Positions 52,296 through 60,397 of a DNA stretch of 64,000 bases are shown piece after piece (the first letter of the stretch is position 1; every line of letters starts with the position of its first letter). Source of the stretch: Halieaceae bacterium UBA6060 (GTDB lineage: Bacteria > Pseudomonadota > Gammaproteobacteria > Pseudomonadales > Halieaceae); the NCBI GenBank assembly GCA_002428935.1, contig DIYG01000109.1, forward strand, positions 1-64,000. The letters are read 5' to 3'. The notes beneath the pieces are model-generated. The model ran no database searches. It was not told where the DNA came from and saw nothing but the letters and a program-made list of their open reading frames with translations. The translations under genes and the position numbers were made by a program.

Positions 52296-53203
52296 TGACT
52301 CCGCGGCGGGTGGGCATTATTGGGTTGGGTGAGGTTGGCTTGGTGCTGGCGCAGGACCTGCTTAAGAGGGGAAACATATGCGTCCAGGTCTGGGACTGGC
52401 AGTTTGATGACAGGAAAAGTAGCGCAAGCGCGCATCTCGCTGAGATTTCCTCGCAGGACAAACTCCTGGTGGCCGACGAAGCGGGTGTAGCGCTCCAGCA
52501 ATGCGATGTCGTGTTTTGTGCGGTGACGGCCGAACAGGCCGTCGCAGCGGCGCGTGCGTCCTGCAAGTCTCTGGAACCTGGGGCGCTGTACTTTGATCTG
52601 AACTCCGTGTCACCACGCACCAAGCAGGAAGTTGGTGACCTGATCGGCGACGCGGGAGGGCGCTTTGTGGAAGCGGCCATTATGTCGCCGATTCACCCAT
52701 CACGAACCTCAGCACCGATTCTCTTGTCCGGGCCCGCCAGCGCAAAAGCAAGGGTGGTTGGCGAGGATCTGGGTTTCTGCGGCATGGAAGCCATATCGAC
52801 AGCCCACGACAAAGCCGCCGCGACCAAGATGTGTCGCAGCGTGATTATCAAAGGCATGGAGGCTCTGATTACGGAGTCGCTCCTGGCGGCTCGTTACTAC
52901 GGTGTCGAACAATCGGTCATCGCCTCTCTCGAGAATTTGTTACCGGGCCCGTATTGGCCGGATCACGCAAGATATCTCGTTTCGAGGACTCTTCATCACG
53001 GCACTCGCAGAGCTGAGGAGATGCGTGAGGTAGCCAAGACAGTGCGTGAAGCGGGCGTCGAGCCGTGGATGAGTGTCAGCTGCGAGAAGCGTCAGGCGTG
53101 GGCGGCACAACATCGAGATGCACTGGAGAAGGAACACCTTGGTGAAATGCTCGATGCGATCCGCAAGCACTCGCCCCGTTCAAGGGTCGAGCAAATATCA
53201 TGA
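52295..53203 (+). CDS. NAD(P)-binding dehydrogenase with DUF1932 domain
   Basis: A 302-residue protein of the 6-phosphogluconate/3-hydroxyisobutyrate dehydrogenase superfamily: Rossmann motif VGIIGLGEVGLVLAQD, and a C-terminal DUF1932-type helical region (AATKMCRSVIIKGMEALITE) in which the catalytic Lys of the superfamily is expected. It sits between galD and ligI, overlapping both, so it belongs to the pathway operon, but no step of the known 4,5-cleavage pathway needs it. Substrate unknown; reduction of a side-chain keto or hydroxy acid is a guess. Confidence 0.85.
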   Translation: MTPRRVGIIGLGEVGLVLAQDLLKRGNICVQVWDWQFDDRKSSASAHLAEISSQDKLLVADEAGVALQQCDVVFCAVTAEQAVAAARASCKSLEPGALYFDLNSVSPRTKQEVGDLIGDAGGRFVEAAIMSPIHPSRTSAPILLSGPASAKARVVGEDLGFCGMEAISTAHDKAAATKMCRSVIIKGMEALITESLLAARYYGVEQSVIASLENLLPGPYWPDHARYLVSRTLHHGTRRAEEMREVAKTVREAGVEPWMSVSCEKRQAWAAQHRDALEKEHLGEMLDAIRKHSPRSRVEQIS

Positions 53204-54108
53204 GTGAGTTCACTATGGATTTCGGTTGGCGGGTGTATCACCCAAATCCGCGAAAACCTGAGTTTGTACCTCCTGCCGGTGCTGTAGATGCGCACTGCCA
53301 CGTGTTCGGTCCGGGTGCGGTGTTTCCATACGCAGCGCAACGCAAGTACACGCCATGTGATGGTCCGAAGGAAAAGCTCTGGGCACTGCGGGACTACCTG
53401 GGATTCAGTCGCAACGTCATCGTGCAGGCGACCTGCCATGGTGCCGACAACCGAGCGCTGATAGATGCCCTCTTGCATTCGGAAGGTAAGGCCCGAGGCG
53501 TGGCTACCGTCGCGGCCGATGTCAACGAAGCGGAGCTCCAGGCACTACACGAAGCCGGCGTACGGGGCGTTCGTTTCAACTTCGTAAAGCGCTTGGTAGA
53601 CAAGCTTCCTTACGAATCGCTGGAAACCATATCCACCAAGATCACGGCTTTGGGCTGGCACATCGTCATTTACTTCGAGGCCGCGGATTTGGCCGAGAAC
53701 TTCGACTTCTTTGCGTCGCTTCCTACCGAGGTGGTTGTAGATCACATGGGTAGACCTGATGTAACCCAATCAGTGGATGGTGAGGCTTTCGCGCTGTTTC
53801 TTCGGCTCCTTGAGGAGAATGAGAATTTCTGGTGCAAAGTGAGTTGCCCGGATCGATTAACGGCCGAGGCAAGCTATCGCTATGACGATGTGGTGCCGTT
53901 TGCAAAACGAGTGGTCGACATGTTCCCCGATCGTGTGTTGTGGGGTACGGACTGGCCCCACCCGAATCTGAAGTCACACACGCCGGATGAGGGCGACTTG
54001 GTCGATTTCATCCCGCGCATCGCAACGACGACTGAGCTTCAGCGGAAGCTTCTGGTCGACAACCCCATGCGCTTGTACTGGCCTGAAGAGGTCGCTCTGC
54101 AAGCTTGA
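53200..54108 (+). CDS. ligI: 2-Pyrone-4,6-dicarboxylate hydrolase
   Basis: A 302-residue amidohydrolase-superfamily enzyme that hydrolyses the pyrone lactone to 4-oxalomesaconate. The pattern AVDAHCHVFGPGAVFPYA (His32, His34), VDHMGRPD and VLWGTDWPHPNLKSH with the catalytic Asp are as in LigI, which acts without a metal. It overlaps the DUF1932 gene by 4 bp (ATGA), and ligC follows 53 bp later. Confidence 0.95.
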   Translation: MSEFTMDFGWRVYHPNPRKPEFVPPAGAVDAHCHVFGPGAVFPYAAQRKYTPCDGPKEKLWALRDYLGFSRNVIVQATCHGADNRALIDALLHSEGKARGVATVAADVNEAELQALHEAGVRGVRFNFVKRLVDKLPYESLETISTKITALGWHIVIYFEAADLAENFDFFASLPTEVVVDHMGRPDVTQSVDGEAFALFLRLLEENENFWCKVSCPDRLTAEASYRYDDVVPFAKRVVDMFPDRVLWGTDWPHPNLKSHTPDEGDLVDFIPRIATTTELQRKLLVDNPMRLYWPEEVALQA

Positions 54109-54161
54109 TGAGTCCAGATCGCAACGTCGTTCAAGAAACCTAATCCAGGGAGGATCAGCAA

Positions 54162-55106
54162 GTGAAAGTACTTTTATCGGGGCCGGGCGCCTTCGGTATC
54201 AAGCATCTGGACGGAATCCGGAACATCGATGGCATAGATGTGGTCTCGCTGGTCGGCAGAACCCTGGAGAAAACGCAAAGCGTGGCTGAGAAGTACGGCA
54301 TCAGTCACGTCTCCACGAGTCTGACGGAAGCGTTGGCAGAGACCGAGGCGGAAGCGGTGATCCTCTGCACACCCACGCAGCAACATGCATCGGAATCCAT
54401 TCAATGCATGGAAGCGGGCAAGCACGTACAGGTGGAGATCCCCGTCGCGGACAGCTGGGCCGATGCTGCGGCAGTGATGGATACGCAAAAGAAGACTGGC
54501 AAAGTCTGCATGGTCGGTCATACGCGACGCTTTAATCCCTCGCATCAGTGGGTGAATCAGCGGATCCGGGGTGGTGAGCTGAGTGTGCAGCAGATGGATG
54601 TACAGACCTACTTTTTCCGACGCAAAAACATCAATGCGGAGGGGCAGCCGCGCAGCTGGACCGACCATCTTTTGTGGCACCACGCGGCCCACACGGTTGA
54701 TCTGTTCGCTTACCAGGCCGGCTCACCGATTGTGACGGCGAATGCGATCCAGGGACCGATCCACGAAGAGCTGGGTATCTCTCTGGATATGTCTATCCAG
54801 CTCAAAGCGGAGAACGGTGCCATCTGCACGCTGTCGCTCTCTTTCAACAACGATGGGCCGCTTGGGACGTTCTTCCGCTACATCTGCGACAACGGCACTT
54901 ACATCGCCCGTTATGACGATCTCGTGGATGGGAAGGAAGAGCCGATTGATGTTTCGGGTGTGGCGGTCTCCATGAACGGCATCGAACTACAGGATCGCGA
55001 GTTTTTTGCCGCCATCGCGGAGGGTAGAGAGCCCAATTCCAGTATTGCCAGCGTGTTGCCCTGCTACAAAGTGCTGCACGACCTTGAGCAGCAAATGACC
55101 GCGTGA
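54162..55106 (+). CDS. ligC: 4-Carboxy-2-hydroxymuconate-6-semialdehyde dehydrogenase
   Basis: A 314-residue Gfo/Idh/MocA-family NAD(P) enzyme that oxidises the ring-fission product of LigAB (as a cyclic hemiacetal) to 2-pyrone-4,6-dicarboxylate. Visible: GPGAFGIKHLDGI (cofactor loop at 7-12), TPTQQHASESIQCMEAGKHV, and the family active-site region GHTRRFNPSHQWVNQ. A ribosome site GGGAGG lies 10 bases upstream. Confidence 0.93.
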   Translation: MKVLLSGPGAFGIKHLDGIRNIDGIDVVSLVGRTLEKTQSVAEKYGISHVSTSLTEALAETEAEAVILCTPTQQHASESIQCMEAGKHVQVEIPVADSWADAAAVMDTQKKTGKVCMVGHTRRFNPSHQWVNQRIRGGELSVQQMDVQTYFFRRKNINAEGQPRSWTDHLLWHHAAHTVDLFAYQAGSPIVTANAIQGPIHEELGISLDMSIQLKAENGAICTLSLSFNNDGPLGTFFRYICDNGTYIARYDDLVDGKEEPIDVSGVAVSMNGIELQDREFFAAIAEGREPNSSIASVLPCYKVLHDLEQQMTA

Positions 55107-55137
55107 ATCACAGAATAGCCAGTTAGAGGTCCAGCTA

Positions 55138-56118
55138 ATGCAGGGAAAAATTGTTTTTGAAGAGCACATGGCGATCGTCGATACGGTGGCGGAAACGAAG
55201 GACTTTGCCGGCGAATCGGCGAGTTTCGACGACTTCACCAAGGATATCCTCGATCTCGACGACCAGCGGATTGAGATGATGGATCGCAACGGCATCGAGC
55301 TGGCGATTTTGTCGTTGAACGCACCGGCGATCCAGGGAATCCTGGACCGCGATCAGGCGGTGGAGACCGCGCGCAAGGCAAACGATGCGATCAGGGACGC
55401 CATTGACCGACACCCTGGTCGTTATGCAGGGCTTGCCGCGCTGCCGATGCAGGATCCCAAGGCGGCCGCCCTGGAGCTTGAGCGTTGCGTGAAGGACCTT
55501 GGCTTCAAGGGGGCACTGGTTAACGGGTTTACCCACAGAGACGTGGCGGATTCGGCGGTCTACTACGATGTTCCGGAGTTTCGTGAGTTCTGGGAAACCG
55601 TTTCCAGCCTCGACGTACCCTTTTACCTGCATCCACGGATGGGGCTGCCTTCCCAGTCGGCCAATCTGATGGACCACCCCTGGTTGCGCAGTTCGCCCTG
55701 GGGGTTTTCCGTGGAGACGTCGATTCACGCGTTGCGCCTTTGCGGCTCGGGTCTGTTTGAAGATTTTAAGAACCTGAAGATTGTCGTCGGGCACATGGGG
55801 GAGTTCATTCCCTACAACCTCTGGCGCATCGACGCCCGGCTGAAGTTCTCAACCCGTGGTTACCGCGGCAAGCGGCTGCTCGGTGAGTATTTCCGCGAGC
55901 ACTTTCACGTCACGACCAGTGGTAACTTTTGCGATGCGACGTTTCGCTGTGCCCTCGAGATGCTCGGTAAAGACCGCCTTTACTTCTGTACTGACTATCC
56001 TTTCGAGCGTATGGAAGATGCCGCGAACTGGTTCGATACCACCACGGTGATTACTGATGAGGAGCGAGTTCAGATTGGCCGCGAGAACGCCATTGAGTTG
56101 TTCAAGCTGGATTTGTAA
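55138..56118 (+). CDS. Gamma-resorcylate decarboxylase-like amidohydrolase
   Basis: A 326-residue amidohydrolase-type decarboxylase. The metal ligands of the family are all visible: Glu8 and His10 (FEEH), His165 (FYLHPR), His219 (VVGHMGE) and Asp286 (FCTDYPFE). The overall pattern (LSLNAPAIQGILDRDQAVE, LPMQDPKAAALELERCVKDLGF) is close to 2,6-dihydroxybenzoate decarboxylases and to LigW of 5-carboxyvanillate degradation. Placed between ligC and ligAB, it may convert a dihydroxy- or carboxy-substituted benzoate to the LigAB substrate; the precise substrate is unknown. Confidence 0.87.
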   Translation: MQGKIVFEEHMAIVDTVAETKDFAGESASFDDFTKDILDLDDQRIEMMDRNGIELAILSLNAPAIQGILDRDQAVETARKANDAIRDAIDRHPGRYAGLAALPMQDPKAAALELERCVKDLGFKGALVNGFTHRDVADSAVYYDVPEFREFWETVSSLDVPFYLHPRMGLPSQSANLMDHPWLRSSPWGFSVETSIHALRLCGSGLFEDFKNLKIVVGHMGEFIPYNLWRIDARLKFSTRGYRGKRLLGEYFREHFHVTTSGNFCDATFRCALEMLGKDRLYFCTDYPFERMEDAANWFDTTTVITDEERVQIGRENAIELFKLDL

Positions 56119-56171
56119 CTCGATGGCCGACATCCAAAATCTAGACTCCCTGGCGCTGACGGTTGCTGCAT

Positions 56172-57173
56172 ATGCTTGCGCGTGAAATAGCGGGTCGAAG
56201 CGTGGGTGCCATAGGCCTGGGCTGCATGAACCTCAGTCATGCTTACGGCCATCCTCCTGACAAGGCCGACGCCCTGCGTCTCTTGGATACGGCCTTTGAG
56301 TTGGGTGTTCGTCATTTTGACACGGCCGCGCTGTACGGATTTGGCCGCAACGAGAAACTTGTGGGCGAGTTTCTGGGCCCCCGGCGCGAGGAGATATTCC
56401 TGGCGAGCAAATGCGGTATGCGGGGCGTCGACGGTAAGCGAGTGATCGACGGCCGGCCGGAGACCTTGCACGCAACCATCGATGAATCGCTGCAAAACCT
56501 CCGTACAGATTTTATCGACCTCTACTACTTGCACCGTTGGGATAAGCAGGTGCCGATAGAGGACAGCGTCGGTGCCCTGGGCGAGATGGTTTTGCAGGGA
56601 AAAATCGGTGCCATTGGCCTGTCCGAAGTGTCGGCATCCACGCTGCGTAGAGCTCACAAGGTGATGCCCATAGCGGCGGTGCAAAGCGAATACTCTCTGT
56701 GGACGCGTAATCCCGAGATCGCGCTTCTAGACACCTGCCGCGAGCTTAGGGTTGCGCTGGTTGCCTTCAGTCCCCTGGCTCGTGGATTCCTGGCGGCGGC
56801 CACTACCGATACCGAGGCGATGACGGAGCGAGATATCCGCCGCGCCATGCCGCGCTTCCAAGAACCCCACCGTACGGCCAACGGTCAGTTGTTCGAGCGC
56901 TTCGAGAGTCTGGCAAGCGAGGCGGTATGTACACCTGCACAGCTGGCTCTCGCTTGGCTACTCGACCAGGGAGATCACATCCTACCGATTCCGGGTACGC
57001 GATCTGTGGAGCACCTGGCAGAGAACTTCGAGGCCGGGAACATCACCGTTGATGCCAAGGTACTCGACGCGGCGGGGCAGCTCATTAGCCAACAGTCTGT
57101 CAGTGGTGCACGTTACCCATCGGCCACACAGGCGGAGATCGATACCGAGGAATTTGTAGCGTCGCTGGGGTAA
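56172..57173 (+). CDS. Aldo/keto reductase
   Basis: A 333-residue AKR: DTAALYGFGRNEKLVGEFL contains the Asp-Tyr pair, with the catalytic Lys in FLASKCGM and the His in LYYLHRWD. The C-terminal NADPH-binding end is ILPIPGTRSVEHLAENF. It belongs to the family of AKR13-like enzymes that reduce aldehydes or ketones. It ends in the TAATG of the ligA region. Its position before ligA suggests an aldehyde or keto substrate of the same pathway. The start is ATG; TTG at 56163 is possible. Confidence 0.87.
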   Translation: MLAREIAGRSVGAIGLGCMNLSHAYGHPPDKADALRLLDTAFELGVRHFDTAALYGFGRNEKLVGEFLGPRREEIFLASKCGMRGVDGKRVIDGRPETLHATIDESLQNLRTDFIDLYYLHRWDKQVPIEDSVGALGEMVLQGKIGAIGLSEVSASTLRRAHKVMPIAAVQSEYSLWTRNPEIALLDTCRELRVALVAFSPLARGFLAAATTDTEAMTERDIRRAMPRFQEPHRTANGQLFERFESLASEAVCTPAQLALAWLLDQGDHILPIPGTRSVEHLAENFEAGNITVDAKVLDAAGQLISQQSVSGARYPSATQAEIDTEEFVASLG

Positions 57174-57205
57174 TGCCGCGCTTGTTCCAGCACTGGGAGA
57201 CCAAG

Positions 57206-57607
57206 ATGAATTGGAAAAAACACGACTACGACGACATCGAGGGAACATATGTGTTCGATGGCGAGATGGCCCATCGATCCTATGCCCTGAATAAGCTGTT
57301 CTACTCCTTTAATGAGGCACGGTGTCGCGAAGAGTTCGACGCCGATCCCGCCGCTTATTGTGACAAGTTTGGTTTGTCGGATGACGAGAAAGCGATGGTG
57401 GTGAGCCAGGATTTTCTTGGCATTCTTCGCTCGGGAACGAACATCTACTACATGGCGAAGTTTTGTGTTCCCCGTGGGTTGTCCGTGCAGGACGCCGGTG
57501 CGGCGTTTCAGGGCATTACTACCGAAGAGTTTAAGGGGAAACTGTCCGAAAAAGGCGAGGGACTCCTGGAGCGACTGGAAAAGGAAGGAGGCTACTGGAA
57601 TGGCTAA
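57206..57607 (+). CDS. ligA: Protocatechuate 4,5-dioxygenase alpha subunit
   Basis: A 133-residue LigA-type small subunit: DIEGTYVFDGEMAHRSYALN, CREEFDADPAAYCDKFGLSD and GTNIYYMAKFCVPRGLSVQD. It caps the active site of LigB. I chose the ATG with GGGAG six bases upstream; an ATG at 57173 overlapping the AKR stop would add 11 residues. The last 8 bp overlap ligB. Confidence 0.93.
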   Translation: MNWKKHDYDDIEGTYVFDGEMAHRSYALNKLFYSFNEARCREEFDADPAAYCDKFGLSDDEKAMVVSQDFLGILRSGTNIYYMAKFCVPRGLSVQDAGAAFQGITTEEFKGKLSEKGEGLLERLEKEGGYWNG

Positions 57608-58445
57608 GATTATTGGCGGCATCACCACCTCACATATACCTGCCGTAGGTAATGCGATTACCGATGGCCTCACGCAGGATCCCTATTGGAAGCGGTTTTT
57701 TGATGGCTACGGGCCGGTTCACGATTGGCTTGAAGAGAACAAACCGGACGTCATGATCATCGTCTACAACGATCACGGTTTGAACTTCTTTCTCGATAAG
57801 GTGCCGACCTTTGCAATTGGCTGCGCGGATCGCTACGAGAACGCCGACGAGGGGTGGGGACTGGAGCTTTCGGCGCCGTTCACGGGTGACGCAGCGTTTT
57901 CCTGGCACATCGCAGAGAGCCTTATCGAGCAGGAGTTTGATATGTGCACCTGCCAGGAGATGCGTGTGGATCACGGCTTTGTGAATCCGATGCGGGTGCT
58001 CTACGGCGATCGAAAGGACTGGCCGGTCAAAACCATACCTTTTGCCGTAAACACGGTGCAGCACCCCCTTCCAAGTGCCCGTCGTTGCCATGCGATTGGG
58101 AAAGCACTTAAGGTCGCGATCGAATCCTACCCGGACGATTTGAAAGTCGTCGTAGCTGGCACGGGAGGTCTCTCGCATCAGCTCCAGGGCGAGCGCGCGG
58201 GCATTATTAATGTTGACTACGATCTGGCCGTAATGGATAGCGTGATCAACGATCCCGACTGGTTCGCGGCACAGCCCACCGACGAGATTATTCGCCAGGC
58301 AGGCACGGAAGGTATCGAGTCGATCATGTGGCTGGTGATGCGAGGCGCCCTGGGCGCTAGCGTGAACTGCTTGCACAAGCATTACCATGCGCCTATCTCG
58401 AATACCGGTGCCGGTGTACTTTTATTGGAGAGCGCGGCGGCCTGA
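57600..58445 (+). CDS. ligB: Protocatechuate 4,5-dioxygenase beta subunit
   Basis: A 281-residue type II extradiol dioxygenase. Iron ligands His12 (TSHIP), His59 (YNDHG) and Glu240 or Glu237 in GTEGIESIMW are visible, along with His125 and catalytic His193 (GGLSHQLQG). With LigA it cleaves protocatechuate between C4 and C5. GGAGG lies nine bases upstream of ATG within ligA. A gallate preference is possible but GalA is a single, longer protein, so LigAB is the better call. Confidence 0.95.
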   Translation: MAKIIGGITTSHIPAVGNAITDGLTQDPYWKRFFDGYGPVHDWLEENKPDVMIIVYNDHGLNFFLDKVPTFAIGCADRYENADEGWGLELSAPFTGDAAFSWHIAESLIEQEFDMCTCQEMRVDHGFVNPMRVLYGDRKDWPVKTIPFAVNTVQHPLPSARRCHAIGKALKVAIESYPDDLKVVVAGTGGLSHQLQGERAGIINVDYDLAVMDSVINDPDWFAAQPTDEIIRQAGTEGIESIMWLVMRGALGASVNCLHKHYHAPISNTGAGVLLLESAAA

Positions 58446-58563
58446 GGGGAAAGGGGCAGGGTCGCTTACCTGTTGCGGGGCGCTCACCGGGCTGGCCTGA
58501 TTAGGTAACGGGAAAGTTCCCGCTTAGAATGCGGCACCCGTTTACAGAATCAGGAATAGGGGA

Positions 58564-59844
58564 TTGATAGAGAAAGTACCCTATCGCATCGTTATGGCCA
58601 TAGCTGTGGTGCTCATCGCGGTCTTCGCGATGGCCCTGGGCGTAGGTTTCACCGAACGCGATCTCAAGCCGCATGGCGGCGTGCTGGAGTACACCTACTA
58701 CGCGCTTAGCTTGTTTGTCATTGGCGGCGTGGATCTGGGTACGCCTCAGGGTGGGCCGATCTGGGCGCGGGCAGGGCTATGGATCGCTTATTTTGCGGCG
58801 CCGGTGCTCACGGTCTCGGCGATACTTGATGCCATATTTAGAGTGTTCTCCACGGAGAAGTTCCGGCTTCGGCATGCTCGCAACCACATCGTCATCGTTG
58901 GCGACGAGAAGCTGGCGGAAATGCTGCTGCGCCGCCTCAGAGAGTTCGATACCCGAGCGCTGGTCGTCTTGGTGGTGGACAGTTCCGTATCCCAGTATCG
59001 CCTGGCCCAACTTCGAAAACAGTACGGTGTCCTTGCCCTCGTCTCCGACGTGATCGACGACTACGTGTTTGAGCGGATTTCCATACGCCGCGCATCCCGG
59101 GTGCTGATACTCGGTGAAGAGAGTCTGAGTGGCTTCGGCCTGGCCCACACGATGCTACAGCGCAATCCGGCCCTTGCGGGAAACATCACGGTGCACTGCA
59201 TGAAGCTCCGCTTTATGCGCGCCATGGGGACGACCTCGCAAGGGGGGGCGATCAACACCTTTAATACCTATCAGTTAGCGGCTCGCCGCATGGTCGAACA
59301 GGAAATTGAACCGCTGCTTGATAAGCAGCACGACAGCGCGGTGATTGTGTTGGCCGGATTTGGGCCTTTCGGCCAGTCGATCCTTGAGCGTTTGCAAGAC
59401 ACGGCGGCAGGGCGTATCGAGGCCATAGCGGTTCTTTCCGATGATGTAGAACGTCGCCTATTGGTCACCCGAGAGCAGGTAGCGATATCGACAGAGATCG
59501 AGCTGCACAGTTTTCAGGGGGACATCTCTCATCCCCAGGTTTGGTCGGACCTCAACGACGAGCTGCCCATAGACTCTCCGCGGAACATATTCGTGATGTC
59601 TACGGACCGCTCCGAAGACAATTTGCGAACGGCACTGTGGCTCCGACGCCAAACCAACGCGGCAATCATCGCTCGTACTCGCGATGCGCTCCCGTTTGTT
59701 CGCGAGGTCGGCGTGCACGATGACATCGCCGTGGTGAATACGCTGGAGTTGGCCGGGTACGCGATCCCCCGAGATTGGTTGTTAGCGAAAGCAGGGGCAG
59801 GGGGCGCAATGCCGCCGCGCGAAGAGCTTTCCAGTCTAAATTGA
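58564..59844 (+). CDS. Ion-channel-like membrane protein with TrkA-N domains
   Basis: A 426-residue protein: one TM helix at the N terminus (IVMAIAVVLIAVFAMALGV), a pore-loop-like stretch (YALSLFVIGGVDLGTP) and a second helix (GLWIAYFAAPVLTVSAI), then two Rossmann-type NAD-binding regions (NHIVIVGDEKLAEMLLRRL, AVIVLAGFGPFGQSILERL). This is the two-TM potassium-channel plus RCK/TrkA-N layout, although the selectivity filter is not the usual TVGYG. It starts with TTG. A CGGGAA-AG-TTCCCG dyad lies upstream at 58509-58522. Confidence 0.8.
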   Translation: MIEKVPYRIVMAIAVVLIAVFAMALGVGFTERDLKPHGGVLEYTYYALSLFVIGGVDLGTPQGGPIWARAGLWIAYFAAPVLTVSAILDAIFRVFSTEKFRLRHARNHIVIVGDEKLAEMLLRRLREFDTRALVVLVVDSSVSQYRLAQLRKQYGVLALVSDVIDDYVFERISIRRASRVLILGEESLSGFGLAHTMLQRNPALAGNITVHCMKLRFMRAMGTTSQGGAINTFNTYQLAARRMVEQEIEPLLDKQHDSAVIVLAGFGPFGQSILERLQDTAAGRIEAIAVLSDDVERRLLVTREQVAISTEIELHSFQGDISHPQVWSDLNDELPIDSPRNIFVMSTDRSEDNLRTALWLRRQTNAAIIARTRDALPFVREVGVHDDIAVVNTLELAGYAIPRDWLLAKAGAGGAMPPREELSSLN

Positions 59845-59862
59845 ACCAAGGCTAGGAACTAT

Positions 59863-59999
59863 TTCCTAATTGAGAATGGCGTGCTGTCTCAACGCGCAAT
59901 TCTTTTCCAAATCACCAAGAACTATAGTTCAGGGAAGTTACTGGATCGCGCGTGCTTACGGTTTTGAGCATCGCTGATTGGTTAAATCGAATGAGTAAC
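59863..59999 (+). promoter_or_regulatory. Shared upstream module, copy A (sulfatase unit)
   Basis: Three elements recur in the same order and spacing before the TonB receptor, at a constant offset of 2218 bp: TTCCTAATTGAGAATGGCGTG (59863-59883, 18 of 21 identical), the palindrome GAACTATAGTTC (59919-59930; copy B starts with C), and ATGAGTAAC (59991-59999). The whole gap before the sulfatase unit (59845-60196) holds no other clear gene except the small ORF at 60002. The module is probably a promoter/operator. Confidence 0.6.
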
Positions 60000-60001
60000 T
60001 C

Positions 60002-60106
60002 ATGGGAGCGCTCAGACACAAAAGCGTCTTGCAGCAGCCCATGGTAAAGGCCCGTAAGTTGCTGCAGCTACTGACGCTATCCCTCTCGCTGTCGTGTTGC
60101 CAATAA
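60002..60106 (+). CDS. Possible 34-residue leader or lipoprotein-like peptide
   Basis: ATG-initiated frame of 34 residues ending in a hydrophobic, Leu/Ser-rich stretch with a double Cys at the end (LLQLLTLSLSLSCCQ), signal-peptide-like. The first Met lies inside the end of the shared module. It could be a genuine short lipoprotein, a leader peptide, or chance. No ribosome site is clear. Confidence 0.25.
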   Translation: MGALRHKSVLQQPMVKARKLLQLLTLSLSLSCCQ

Positions 60107-60196
60107 CCATGTCCTGTCTCACGGGTCCATGTGTATGTTCATTCGTAGATAAAACAACCAGTCCTAGATGAATGCCCTCGTAGACTACTGGCCCTA

Positions 60197-60397
60197 TTGC
60201 TGGCGTTGCTGTTACTCGGTGCAATGCTCTTGTCGGCCAAGCAATCCCTTGCCCAGGTCGAGACGGCGGCTCTTAAGCGCTTGGATATGAATGGCGATCA
60301 ACGCCTAGACTCTAGAGAACTCGATGGCCCCAGGCGACCTCAGAAGCTGCACAAGCTTCCTTCGGATTATCTTGGCTTTAAAGGTAGATTTAAATGA
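60197..60397 (+). CDS. Small exported EF-hand-like protein
   Basis: About 66 residues with a signal peptide (LALLLLGAMLLSAKQSLAQ) and one canonical EF-hand-type calcium loop (DMNGDQRLDSREL). It starts with TTG, without a strong ribosome site, and its stop overlaps the sulfatase ATG by 4 bp. Such a tiny exported calcium-binding module in front of a sulfatase is uncommon; it might help folding or calcium loading of the calcium-dependent sulfatase. That role is inference. Confidence 0.6.
   Translation: MLALLLLGAMLLSAKQSLAQVETAALKRLDMNGDQRLDSRELDGPRRPQKLHKLPSDYLGFKGRFK

Noticed and set aside
57417..57599. Longer LigB start inside ligA
   Set aside because: The extra residues are a shifted frame of ligA; the ATG with GGAGG matches the LigB N terminus (MAKIIGGITTSHIP).
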